Assembly: GCA_002413785.1 (NCBI GenBank)
Contig: DHXR01000046.1
Location: 49,457 to 113,456 of the forward strand
From: Mucilaginibacter sp. UBA5151
GTDB taxonomy: Bacteria; Bacteroidota; Bacteroidia; Sphingobacteriales; Sphingobacteriaceae
Reading direction: 5' to 3'
Length of the DNA: 64,000 nucleotides
Shown: positions 53,450 to 60,964 of the stretch, piece after piece
Numbering within the stretch: the stretch's first letter is position 1
How the letters are laid out: the number at the start of each line of letters is the position of its first letter
Notes under the pieces: generated by a model
What the model saw: only the letters and a program-made list of their open reading frames with translations
Databases searched by the model: none
What the model was told of the DNA's origin: nothing
Position numbers and translations under genes: made by a program

Positions 53450-54443
53450 TCGAAAATAATTTTATCATTGCATCGTCCTCACTGACAAGGGAAGTTTTTT
53501 GATACCTATCCGATTTTGTTATTAAAAATTGTTCAATTCTCTCTTTTGAAAAGGACATTGCCTTTTCCGAAATATCACAACCTAAAAATTTACAATTAGC
53601 TTTTATGGCTGCGATAGCTGAAGAACCACTGCCAAGAAATGGATCGCATACAACAAAGTCATTTTCAGCGCTTCCTTTTAACATTAACTCAAATACCTCC
53701 GTTGGTTTTTGAGTAGGATATTGTGAACCTGTCACTCTTTTAATTCTCCAAACATCGGGTATACTCTTAGAATTCAAGGGTCGTTTTCCTTTACTTGCAA
53801 ACATTATAAACTCATGTCTCCTTCTGAAATAATGGCCAAGCCCTATGTTTATCTTATCCCAACATAAAAGATTTTTTACTTCAAAAACGTCCCGGACAAC
53901 AGGAGCTAGTGTTAAAAGAGAGTAAGAATCAAACATTATATATATGTGTCTGTTATTTTTTAAAACACGATAGCATTCTTTCAAAAAAGCTTTATAGTTT
54001 TCTTCAGTATCATGAAATTCTTCAAACCACTTTGCATGGCTTTGTCCTGCATCGCTGTATTTTCCTATAATCTTACCGCTACCCAATTTCAATTTTTGAT
54101 TCATTCCGGAATAAGCAGGATCAGTAATAATTATATCAACACTTGCCGGGGGTAATTTTTTTAAAAAGTTAATAGCATCATCATGAAATATTGAAACTCT
54201 TTGATTGTCACTTTCAAAAAAAGGCTTTGTTTTAACATTAATTTTATTTCCATTTAATACATAAACTGGTTTTTCGTTTATGATATTCTTTTCGGCGGAA
54301 TAAAAATCAAGTAAAGTTTGATATGCTTTGGTGGAAAGTGTCCCGCCCTTACCTACTTTTATCTTATTTTCACGGACATATTCTTCGATATCTTCTGAAA
54401 CAATCGATAATTGTTCCTGAACATCCTGCATTGTGTAGACCAT
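53436..54443 (-). CDS. DNA methyltransferase of the AlwI-type system
   Basis: 335-residue adenine/cytosine-N4 methyltransferase of the beta class: motif IV DIIITDPAYSG (about residue 110, DPAY instead of DPPY) precedes motif I VCDPFLGSGSSAIAA (about residue 275), and motif X-like QYPTQKP lies between. The N-terminal about 50 residues (DVQEQLSIVSEDIEEYVRE..GTLSTKAYQTLLDFY) look like a small DNA-binding helix domain. It should protect host DNA from the overlapping endonuclease. Only one methyltransferase is seen, although an asymmetric site may need modification of both strands. Confidence 0.85.
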   Translation of the reverse strand: MVYTMQDVQEQLSIVSEDIEEYVRENKIKVGKGGTLSTKAYQTLLDFYSAEKNIINEKPVYVLNGNKINVKTKPFFESDNQRVSIFHDDAINFLKKLPPASVDIIITDPAYSGMNQKLKLGSGKIIGKYSDAGQSHAKWFEEFHDTEENYKAFLKECYRVLKNNRHIYIMFDSYSLLTLAPVVRDVFEVKNLLCWDKINIGLGHYFRRRHEFIMFASKGKRPLNSKSIPDVWRIKRVTGSQYPTQKPTEVFELMLKGSAENDFVVCDPFLGSGSSAIAAIKANCKFLGCDISEKAMSFSKERIEQFLITKSDRYQKTSLVSEDDAMIKLFSNGKS

Positions 54444-55223
54444 ATTATTTTTATACCATTTATCTTATCGACAAATTTAACAATAAAACCCTCAAATTAG
54501 CCTTGACTTTATAAACACTTGGTAGATAATAGGAGATCACAAACTGTGGATGAACTATCGCTATTATTAATAGATCTAATAGAAAAATGTGCTTAGGGAC
54601 CGATAAACAATAAAACAGACAGAAAAAATCCATCAAAGCTATTCAGCTTATATAGTCCATTTCTAAAGCCCTGCAAAGAGTTTTTCCGAAATTGTCGAAC
54701 TTGTATCAAACAATCCGGGAGCTCTTTTGAAGCAGAAATTGCCCGACACCATGCACATTGTAAACATGCGATAAAAAAACACAGAACTGGTGAATAACAG
54801 GCCTCCAAAGGCAGAAAAACGCTAAACCAGCGGTACTGAAAGCAAGAAAAGATTGAACTGCTCCCCTTGCTAATCCCCCTCATTTTTGGTATATTTGAAT
54901 CAATCCCCAGGCATTCCGAAAATTAATTCCATCAACATAAAAAATATTTTTACGATTTTTTTCTGTCGATTTTCGGGTATTTCTTTGAAATATTTCTGTA
55001 TTTATTGGATATTCAACACATTAACAAAAACAAGCTGATTTTTACGGTGCCCTAAACGTATTTAGCTCCTCAAACGAAAAAAATTAGCATTTTATGTAAA
55101 CCCACCATTTTTATAAACTCATGATTATCAATTGAATAGTATGTAAATTTTTGAAATTGTGTAAACCCTGTGTAAACCCTTTGTTTATTTACTTTGCTAA
55201 TCTAAAGGTAAGTTTGATCTTCG
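54444..55223. other. AT-rich gap with a single copy of the 42-bp palindrome unit
   Basis: A -7-like box (TAAATTTG, minus strand, 54472-54479) precedes the methyltransferase. The rest has no convincing gene. A leader-like segment (about 54885-55040) and one degenerate palindrome unit (55041-55080) resemble the region 59435-59640. Confidence 0.5.
55041..55080. repeat. Degenerate single unit of the 42-bp palindrome family
   Basis: CTAAACGTATTTAGCTCCTC followed by AAACGAAAA, matching the right half and spacer of the units at 59611-59762; the left arm (GGTGCC) has decayed. Confidence 0.6.
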
Positions 55224-56240
55224 TCAAAACCCCCTTTCCGTCGCCTTCACCCACGCATACAAATCATTCATATACTGCGGATGATCAGCAATCCATTTGG
55301 CATTTTCAGGGTTAGCCTGGTTGAGCATCCTCGCAAAAGCGGGCATATTTGGCGATTGCGCTAACTTATAAAAGTAAACGGCTAAATACGTTTTAAAAAA
55401 ATCATTGCCGCTTTGTTTATCGGCTAAAGGGCCTGTTGCATTAAATATGGCGCTTAGCTGCGCGGTTAACTGGTCGGCGGGTGTTGGGTATTTGTTTTTG
55501 GCGGTTGTGGCTACAGCAAGCTTTATGGCCTGGTTAAGCGCATTGGTATTGGCGTCAATTACCGGGGCGGCGGTTCCGGGTTCAATTTTTAACGTTCCGC
55601 CCTGCAATATATGCTGCATATTCCCGAAAGCCTCGGCGCTGCGGGCAGTATTTGGCTCGGCTAAAATAAAGCTGCAAAAACCAAGTAAAGCCACCGCCCT
55701 TTTGTTCTGGTGAAAGGTTACCAACGCATACATCCGCTGACTATTGGCATTTTTGGGATCAAGCTTTATCGCTTCAATCGCCTGTTTTTCGGCCTCTGCA
55801 TAATTTTTATCCCTAAAGTAAACCAATCCTAAATTGTAATAGGCATGCTGGTATTTCGGGTCGGCTTTTATCCCGGCCTTATAGGCTTCAATTGCTTTTG
55901 CCGGTTCATGGTACTTGTCGTAAATATTCCCTAAAAGGTCCTCAACTTCGGCGGTTAACGATGTATTTGCTTTAATGGCTTTTTCAAGGTAGGGTATGCC
56001 CTCCTTCCCTCTGTCCGATTGCAGCAGCGAAAAAGCAATTCCGTAGTTAGCATAAAAATTATTGGAATCGATTTTTAATGCCTGTTTATAGGCCACAATA
56101 GCATCGGCATATTTGCCGTCCTTATTCATTTGTACCCCCTGCTGAACAAGCAATTGGACATCATCAGTGCTTTGCGCCAGTGCAGCGCTGCAGGTGATGT
56201 TAACGAGAAAACTGAACAGGAAATAAGGCAGAAATTTCAT
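55224..56240 (-). CDS. Exported TPR-repeat protein
   Basis: 338 residues from the Met at 56240. Signal peptide (FLPYFLFSFLVNITCSAALAQ) then tetratricopeptide repeats: NKDGKYADAIVAYKQALKID, SNNFYANYGIAFSLLQSD, EPAKAIEAYKAGIKADP, KYQHAYYNLGLVYF and NYAEAEKQAIEAIKLDP. The C-terminal about 120 residues are non-TPR. It most likely mediates protein contacts in the periplasm. Frame upstream of 56240 is open for nine more codons but the signal-peptide start is better. Confidence 0.8.
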   Translation of the reverse strand: MKFLPYFLFSFLVNITCSAALAQSTDDVQLLVQQGVQMNKDGKYADAIVAYKQALKIDSNNFYANYGIAFSLLQSDRGKEGIPYLEKAIKANTSLTAEVEDLLGNIYDKYHEPAKAIEAYKAGIKADPKYQHAYYNLGLVYFRDKNYAEAEKQAIEAIKLDPKNANSQRMYALVTFHQNKRAVALLGFCSFILAEPNTARSAEAFGNMQHILQGGTLKIEPGTAAPVIDANTNALNQAIKLAVATTAKNKYPTPADQLTAQLSAIFNATGPLADKQSGNDFFKTYLAVYFYKLAQSPNMPAFARMLNQANPENAKWIADHPQYMNDLYAWVKATERGF

Positions 56241-56352
56241 CCCTAAATTTAACAATTGATTAACCAAAAGAAAATATATTTAAAACATTACTTTATAACT
56301 GATGTATAATTCCTGATTTTCGCGTTTGTTTACCGTGAGAGATTATTTATTT

Positions 56353-57582
56353 ATGAGATTTGTGTATAAAACTTTTTTAACATTTACCGCACCCCTGCTG
56401 CTGATAGCTTCCTGCTCGTCGAACCCAAAAAATAACAATAATAGTGATACTACTGTAACGTTGCCAGGCCCTACTAAGGTTCCATTTGATACCAAAGCTT
56501 TATTAGCCTATAACCCTAAAAACGAGAATAAAGCGATAGACAATGTGATGCAGGTACTGCATAAAACACGGGGTTTTAACGGCAATGTGCTGGTTGCCAA
56601 ACATGGAAAAATAATTTACGAAAAAGCCATTGGCTGGGCCGATTACCTGCACCGCGACAGTTTAAAAATAAGGTCGCAATTTGAGCTGGCATCGGTTACA
56701 AAAACCATGACCTCCACCGCGATACTATTGCTGATAGAGCGCGGGAAACTGAAACTGGATGATAATGTGAAGCAGTTTTTTCCTGATTTTCCTTATGATG
56801 GCGTAACCATCAGGCTGTTGCTTACCCATCGCTCGGGTATGATGAATTATGTTTATTTTACCGATGACCTTTACCGGGCAAATCATTGGGATGAACGGAA
56901 AGGGATTAGCAATGCCGATGAAATGGCTTTAATAGCTAAATATAAGCCCCGGCCGTTTAACAAACCTGATAAACGGTTTTTGTATAATAACTCTAACTTT
57001 ATGGTATTGGGGTCGATTATAGAAAAGGTAACAGGCCAGTCCTATGCTGATTTTATGAAGGAGAACGTGTTTATACCTGCCGGCATGGAACACACGGCGG
57101 TTTATTCAAAAGCGGTTTATAGTAAGATTCCTGTGGATGTGGTGGGGCACGACAGGGGGCAATGGCGCTATTCTGTAGCACAGAATTTTTTAGACGGCCC
57201 GGTTGGCGACAAAGGGATTTACAGCACGGTTGGCGATCTTTACCTGTTCGACAGGGCTTTGCGCGATGGCCGCCTGTTAAAGCAGGCCAGTATGGATTCG
57301 GCCTATGTGCCACGTAACCCAATGTTGCATGGTCATTTTAGCTATGGCTATGGCTGGCGTATTTTTGAAGCGCCGGGGCAGCAGGTGATCTATCATACCG
57401 GCTGGTGGCACGGTTTTCGTCATATTTTTTTGAGGGATATTAAAGCTGATATTACTATTGTACTTTTAACAAATTTATCAAATGGCAGCCTGTTGAAATT
57501 AGATGATCTGTTTAAAGTAACCGGCATGCCCATCGTACGAAAAAGCGCCTATAAAGGTAATGGCGATACGAGTGATGATTAA
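56353..57582 (+). CDS. Beta-lactamase-family serine hydrolase lipoprotein
   Basis: 409 residues. A lipobox (LLLIASCSSNP) gives a lipid-anchored periplasmic or surface protein. The class C beta-lactamase/penicillin-binding fold has all motifs: SxxK in ELASVTKTMTST, Tyr-Asn in FLYNNSNFMVLGSIIEKV, and His-Thr-Gly in IYHTGWWHGF. Such stand-alone enzymes are usually peptidases or esterases rather than resistance enzymes. Met at 56353 (MRFVYKTFL) gives the best signal peptide. The word-repeat at 57583 follows its stop. Confidence 0.82.
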   Translation: MRFVYKTFLTFTAPLLLIASCSSNPKNNNNSDTTVTLPGPTKVPFDTKALLAYNPKNENKAIDNVMQVLHKTRGFNGNVLVAKHGKIIYEKAIGWADYLHRDSLKIRSQFELASVTKTMTSTAILLLIERGKLKLDDNVKQFFPDFPYDGVTIRLLLTHRSGMMNYVYFTDDLYRANHWDERKGISNADEMALIAKYKPRPFNKPDKRFLYNNSNFMVLGSIIEKVTGQSYADFMKENVFIPAGMEHTAVYSKAVYSKIPVDVVGHDRGQWRYSVAQNFLDGPVGDKGIYSTVGDLYLFDRALRDGRLLKQASMDSAYVPRNPMLHGHFSYGYGWRIFEAPGQQVIYHTGWWHGFRHIFLRDIKADITIVLLTNLSNGSLLKLDDLFKVTGMPIVRKSAYKGNGDTSDD

Positions 57583-57692
57583 TTGGATGTGCGGATGTGC
57601 GGATTTGCAGATGTGCAGATGTTTTTAAATTCTATAATTTGCACATTTGAAATCCGCACATCTGCACATTTGAAATCTGCACATAATCCTAA
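57583..57692. repeat. GTGC word-repeat hairpin, copy d (before ybaB)
   Basis: Left arm ggatgtgcggatgtgcggatttgcagatg; right arm catttgaaatccgcacatctgcacatttg. A 30-base core, 57624-57653, is identical to 14075-14104, 43 kb away. The frame is open through it into ybaB. Confidence 0.8.
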
Positions 57693-57696
57693 GAAA

Positions 57697-57996
57697 ATGT
57701 TCGACAAACTAATGCAGGCCCAGCAAAAAGCGGGCGAAGTAAAAAAAAGGCTGGACGGAATTACCGTTACAGGTATTGCCGAAGGCGGCAAAATTACTGT
57801 GAGCGCCAATGGCAATAAGGTGATACAGTCAATAGTAATTGATGAGGCTCTTATTAAAGATGGCGACAAGGAACAATTAGAGGAGCTGTTGGTAATTGCA
57901 GTAAACAAGGCAATGGAACAGGCTGATAACGTAAGCCAAAGCGAAATGGCCGCCATGACCAAAGAAATGTTTGGCGGTCTTGGCGGTTTGTTTTAA
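57697..57996 (+). CDS. YbaB/EbfC nucleoid-associated protein
   Basis: 99-residue YbaB/EbfC DNA-binding protein: MFDKLMQAQQKAGEVKKRLDG start, beta-strand core (ITVTGIAEGGKITVSANGNKV), and a Met/Gly-rich tail (MFGGLGGLF). It binds DNA as a dimer in relatives. The frame extends 38 codons upstream through the word repeat, but those codons are repeat words, so the Met at 57697 is the real start. Confidence 0.88.
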   Translation: MFDKLMQAQQKAGEVKKRLDGITVTGIAEGGKITVSANGNKVIQSIVIDEALIKDGDKEQLEELLVIAVNKAMEQADNVSQSEMAAMTKEMFGGLGGLF

Positions 57997-58028
57997 GGCC
58001 TTGAATTTGCATTGGGAAACTTATTATT

Positions 58029-58258
58029 AACATCTTTAGCGATTGAAAAATAGTGAACAAGGTGTGATTTATAGCCTGGCCCGTGCGGTTCCCCTCTTGA
58101 GAGGGGTGGAGGGGTGTGTTAATGAGCATATCGGCTAACACACCCCCGCCACAACACATCCGGGCGCGCCCCCTCTCAAGAGGGGAGTCGTCATAACCTG
58201 CATATTTTCAATTGATTGTAATTTTAATCATTAGAATTTTCAGTCGCTAAACACATTA
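58029..58258. mobile_element. MITE-like element, copy 2 (inverted, decayed ends)
   Basis: Reverse complement of the element at 49481-49711: TTTAGCGATTGAAAAA on the left (58035 onward), CAGTCGCTAAACACA on the right, and the same central CCCCTCTTGAGAGGGG palindrome with hairpin GGATGTGTTGTGG. Ends have several substitutions, so this copy is older or inactive. Confidence 0.75.
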
Positions 58259-58364
58259 TTATTATTTTTTGCCTATTGGCGATAGAATACCGAATTTTGA
58301 ATGGTGTTGAAGTTGATCATCCCGGTGTTCAATGTCGTTTAGTTAAAGACCTGCCGGGTAATTG

Positions 58365-58449
58365 GCCTCACCTAAATCCTCTCCAAAGGAGAGGACTTAA
58401 ACTGCGCTCCTTTTTAGAACCCTCTCCTTTGGAGAGGGCAGGGTGAGGC
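58365..58449. repeat. REP-like palindrome with GCCTCACC/GGTGAGGC ends
   Basis: GCCTCACC at 58365-58372 and GGTGAGGC at 58442-58449 enclose CCTCTCCaaaGGAGAGG and CCCTCTCCtttGGAGAGGG. The core matches the repeat within the acetyltransferase gene (47438-47467). Confidence 0.75.
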
Positions 58450-58543
58450 ACCAGCTATTAAAGAATTTTAATCGTTGACTTTTACTTAACTAAACAAAAT
58501 TGATCCGTTACCCGATATTCAAAACATTAAAAATCTATAACCT

Positions 58544-59221
58544 ATGAAAACTACCTATTACGGACATGCCTCTTTTGAACTGGAAGCAGGCGGTAAAAAA
58601 TTATTGTTCGACCCATTTATTTCGCACAACCCACTTGCAAAGGCTATTGATGTGAATAGCCTGAAACCTGATTATATCCTCGTTTCCCACGGGCATGGCG
58701 ATCATGTCGCTGATCTCGAAACCATCCAGAAAAACAGCGGCGCCACAGTGATATGCATTGCCGAGATTGCCGGCTGGCTTGGCAACAAAGGGATTGAAAA
58801 TGCACATGGTATGAATATTGGCGGCGGGTACGATTTTGATTTCGGACGGGTGAAAATGGTATATGCGCTGCATTCCAGTTCGATGCCTGATGGCGCCTAC
58901 GGCGGCAGCCCCGCCGGGTTCGTGATCTATGCAGACGGCAAGAAAATATATTATTCGGGAGATACGGCGTTAACGATGGACATGAAATTACTGGCCGATG
59001 AAAACCTCGACTGGGCATACCTCCCGCTTGGCGATAACTATACTATGGGTGCGGATGATGCCATAAAAGCAGCCGGTTTTATCAACTGCAAAAATATTAT
59101 CGGTATGCATTATGATACCTTCCCTGTTATTAAAATTGATAAAAGCGAAGTCAGGAAAAAATTTGAATCTGCCGGCCTTAATTTGAAATTATTGGCGATC
59201 GGTGAAAGTTTAACGTTATAA
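58544..59221 (+). CDS. UPF0173-type metal-dependent hydrolase (MBL fold)
   Basis: 225-residue single-domain metallo-beta-lactamase-fold protein. The metal motif is VSHGHGDHVAD (HxHxDH), with further ligands in MVYALHSSSMPDGAYG and YYSGDTALTMD, and a C-terminal GMHYDTFPVI. Length and N-terminal YYGHASFELEAGGKKLLFDPF are those of the UPF0173 family. Natural substrate unknown. It stands alone. Confidence 0.9.
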   Translation: MKTTYYGHASFELEAGGKKLLFDPFISHNPLAKAIDVNSLKPDYILVSHGHGDHVADLETIQKNSGATVICIAEIAGWLGNKGIENAHGMNIGGGYDFDFGRVKMVYALHSSSMPDGAYGGSPAGFVIYADGKKIYYSGDTALTMDMKLLADENLDWAYLPLGDNYTMGADDAIKAAGFINCKNIIGMHYDTFPVIKIDKSEVRKKFESAGLNLKLLAIGESLTL

Positions 59222-59275
59222 ATCAAGAAAAAGCGACCTTGGTTGGGTGCAAGTCAACAACTGTCTGATACCAAA

Positions 59276-59389
59276 CGTTCCTATGGAACGTGAAAATCGT
59301 CTTTATATGTTTTTCTACTAACCAGCCGTCCTTATGGATGTTTGGTCGGTAGAAAATGAAAAATAGAAGCTTCATGTTCCATCGGAACA
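59276..59389. repeat. Covarying-stem repeat element
   Basis: CGTTCCtatGGAACG (59276-59290), then TTTTCTACTAACC (about 59310-59323), CGTCCttatGGATG (59327-59340), GGTCGGTAGAAAA (59344-59356), TGTTCCatcGGAACA (59375-59389). Same plan as 31710-31785 with different stem bases. Confidence 0.6.
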
Positions 59390-59610
59390 TTTCGTGATTC
59401 GCGACATTTTGATTTAGCCTTCCCCTTGCAATTCTCCCCAAAATTCACCATATTTGACTAAACCCCACACCCTTTTATTTTACCAGGCAGATCAGCAAAA
59501 TAAACCGCTGCAAGCTCTTTTTTTCAACCATTTTTGGGATATTCTTTGACATTTTAACCGTATTTTATTGATATGCAGTTATTTATGCAATATTGACCCT
59601 TAAAAATTAC

Positions 59611-59762
59611 GAGGAGCTAAACGCGTTTAGCTCCTCAAACGGTGAAAATTACGGGGAGCTAAACGCATTTAGCTTCTCAAACGGCAAAATTTACGGGGAG
59701 CTAAACGCATTTAGCTCCTCAAACCGAAAAAATCACGAGGGGCTAAACCCATTTAGCCCCTC
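59611..59762. repeat. Four palindromes at an exact 42-bp period
   Basis: 26-bp palindromes at 59611-59636 (perfect), 59653-59678, 59695-59720 and 59737-59762, all with half-site GAGCTAAACG-type (unit 4 GGGCTAAACC). Starts are 42, 42 and 42 bases apart, four helical turns each. Spacers are similar (AAACGGxGAAAATTACG). A decayed fifth unit is at 55041-55080. Confidence 0.85.
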
Positions 59763-59820
59763 GTAATTTGGGAAATCATTAAGTTTTTGAGGGGGATACG
59801 GCGTAAAAGACGCGGGGAGT

Positions 59821-60000
59821 TAGTCTGAAGTCCTGAGTTAAGGAGAATGCTTTTTTTTAGTGCGTTTACCCTCTTTCTGCCGTAGGCAAAGAGAGGGTAA
59901 AATAGTATTTATTTAAAATATTTTTCCTTAACTTAATGACACCGGGAATCAGCCTGATGTCTTGGTTTAAAAACAGCTACAGACTTCCGACTCAAGACTT
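59821..60000. repeat. Word-repeat inverted element with a TTAAGTTAAGGA border
   Basis: Words ttagtctgaagtcctgagttaag (59820-59842) and cagacttccgactcaagactta (59980-60001) are imperfect reverse complements. The right arm contains the stop codon of moxR. Confidence 0.6.
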
Positions 60001-60961
60001 AAAACAACTGTTCAATAATATCATCTGTTGACAACCCTTCAGCTTCGGCGTGGTAGCTGCGCACAAGGCGGTGCCTTAATATGGGCTTGGCTATGGCCTG
60101 TACATCTTCAATATCGGGAGAGTATTTTCCGTTGATAACGGCATGGCATTTGGCGCCCAATACCAGGAATTGCGATGCACGGGGACCTGCACCCCAGTTA
60201 AGCAGACGTTTAACCTGCGGCGCGGCATGTTCGCCGCCCGGACGGGTTTTTGCTACCAGCTTTACTGCGTATTCAAGCACATTATCGGCAACCGGTATAT
60301 TCCTTACCAGGTGCTGAAAATATATGATCTGTTCGGCATTTAAAAGCTTGTTAACGTCGGCATGTTTGCTGCTTGTTGTATTTTTAACTACCTGTAATTC
60401 TTCTTTGAAGCTCGGGTAATTTAAAGCCACATTAAACATAAAACGATCAAGCTGTGCTTCGGGTAAAGGGTAGGTACCCTCCTGCTCAATCGGGTTTTGG
60501 GTGGCTAAAACAAAAAATGGTTGCGCCAGTTTGTGGGTAATGCCCGCAGTCGTAACCGCTTTTTCCTGCATGGCTTCCAGCAGGGCGGCCTGCGTTTTTG
60601 GCGGTGTACGGTTAATTTCATCGGCAAGGATGATATTTGCAAAAACCGGGCCTGGTATAAATTTAAAATTCCTGTCTTCACCTAATATTTCGGAGCCGAT
60701 AATATCTGATGGCATCAGGTCGGGGGTAAACTGTATGCGTTTAAAATCGAGATCAAGCACCTGCGCCACCGTTTGTACCAGCAAGGTTTTTGCCAATCCC
60801 GGAACACCCACCAGCAAACAATGCCCGTTGCTGAAAATAGAGATCAGCACAAATTTAACCACCTCTTCCTGACCGATAATAACTTTACCTATTTCGGCGG
60901 TAATTTGCTGATAGGCCTGCCTTAAAGCGTCAGCGGCTTCCACGTCCGGGCTGTGTTGCAT
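59999..60961 (-). CDS. MoxR-family AAA+ ATPase
   Basis: 320-residue AAA+ ATPase of the MoxR subfamily: Walker A GVPGLAKTLLV, Walker B ILADEINRTPPKTQAALLEAM, and sensor residues in FVLATQNPIEQEGTYPLPEAQLDRF. MoxR proteins act as chaperones for metalloprotein or cell-envelope systems, often beside DUF58 and VWA genes; those genes are not in the window. It is 3 bases downstream of the PPIase gene, same strand, so likely one operon. Its stop codon lies in a repeat. Confidence 0.92.
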   Translation of the reverse strand: MQHSPDVEAADALRQAYQQITAEIGKVIIGQEEVVKFVLISIFSNGHCLLVGVPGLAKTLLVQTVAQVLDLDFKRIQFTPDLMPSDIIGSEILGEDRNFKFIPGPVFANIILADEINRTPPKTQAALLEAMQEKAVTTAGITHKLAQPFFVLATQNPIEQEGTYPLPEAQLDRFMFNVALNYPSFKEELQVVKNTTSSKHADVNKLLNAEQIIYFQHLVRNIPVADNVLEYAVKLVAKTRPGGEHAAPQVKRLLNWGAGPRASQFLVLGAKCHAVINGKYSPDIEDVQAIAKPILRHRLVRSYHAEAEGLSTDDIIEQLF

Positions 60962-60964
60962 GTT

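Larger units (their letters stand above)
57997..58543. other. Gap after ybaB packed with repeats
   Basis: Contains the inverted MITE copy (58029-58258) and the REP-like element (58365-58449). No gene. Confidence 0.5.
59222..59998. other. Convergent gap with four kinds of repeat
   Basis: Between convergent genes. Holds a covarying-stem element (59276-59389), a leader-like segment (59435-59610), the palindrome array (59611-59762), a hairpin TTTACCCTCT/AGAGGGTAAA (near 59865-59900), and a border TTCCTTAACTTAATGACA shared with 25093-25110. No gene. Confidence 0.5.

Noticed and set aside
51776..54443. A larger defence island around the R-M pair
   Set aside because: Neighbours on both sides are housekeeping genes (fumC, TPR protein); no further defence genes are recognised.
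54593..54883. Minus-strand 96-codon frame after the methyltransferase
   Set aside because: Cys/Phe-rich composition, no recognisable domain and no promoter or spacing signal; treated as spurious or a decayed remnant.
57583..57696. 38-codon N-terminal extension of ybaB
   Set aside because: Codons are repeat words; the YbaB domain starts with MFDKLM at 57697.
59611..59762. CRISPR array
   Set aside because: Spacers are only 16 bases and are themselves similar; there are no cas genes. This is a tandem palindrome array.
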